NCBI GenBank assembly: GCA_937871705.1
Contig: CALMOO010000687.1
Coordinates: 5,324 to 11,281 of the forward strand
From: an uncultured Hymenobacter sp.
GTDB lineage: Bacteria; Bacteroidota; Bacteroidia; Cytophagales; Hymenobacteraceae
Reading direction: 5' to 3'
Length of the DNA: 5,958 nt
Below are positions 5,869 to 5,958 of the stretch, in pieces. Every line of letters starts with the position of its first letter. Position 1 is the first letter of the stretch. The notes below the pieces were generated by a model. It saw nothing but the letters and a program-made list of their open reading frames with translations, was not told where the DNA came from and did no database searches. A program made the translations under genes and the position numbers.

Positions 5869-5958
5869 TACCCCAGCGTGCCCGACTTTTTGCAGTTTTA
5901 CAAATTACCCGCGGCTTTACACAGTGCAGTGGGCGGAGGTAATAGCTGGTTTTGCTTA

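Noticed and set aside
5863..5958. Open frame running off the right edge, with a possible GTG start at 5878
   Set aside because: It is only about 27 codons long with mixed codon use and no motif, so it cannot be told from chance.

Overview
The window looks like chromosomal DNA of a GC-rich Bacteroidota, most likely a Hymenobacter-like Cytophagales member. The reasons are the GC-rich third codon positions, the absence of Shine-Dalgarno sequences before the starts, a match to the Bacteroidota -7 promoter element (TAnnTTTG), and the protein families present. The genus is an inference from style, not from a marker gene.

Layout: a secreted SGNH acetylesterase of the sialate O-acetylesterase family lies on the minus strand (52-1527). 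A 671-base AT-richer divergent intergenic region (1528-2198) separates it from a plus-strand run. That run holds a 3'-truncated secreted GH2 beta-mannosidase (2199-2885), an intrinsic terminator (about 2902-2945), a 12-helix FucP/GluP-type sugar:H+ symporter (start most likely 2986, end 4278), a 63-base near-perfect palindrome (4309-4371), and a LacI/GalR-type regulator (4431-5486). The last 470 bases hold two GC-rich hairpins, a short decayed coding remnant of unknown identity (5594-5830), and another hairpin near the right edge.

Together the genes read as a small carbohydrate-utilisation locus. A periplasmic or surface esterase would remove acetyl groups, a beta-mannosidase would release mannose, an inner-membrane symporter would import the sugar, and a LacI-family repressor would sense it. 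The substrate could be an acetylated beta-mannan or manno-oligosaccharide, but this is an inference. The beta-mannosidase has lost everything after its N-terminal sugar-binding-like domain, including the catalytic barrel, so the hydrolytic step cannot be carried out by this copy.

The divergent intergenic region holds two copies of one dyad, GCTAAAA-NN-TWTTAGC (1728-1743 and 2138-2153), plus a CpG-centred palindrome CAAACGTTTG (1964-1973). These are plausible operators, possibly for the linked LacI-family protein. I see no mobile-element gene, tRNA, rRNA or CRISPR array, and no convincing new biological system. The best leads are the operator pair, the large palindrome upstream of the regulator, and the two gene remnants.
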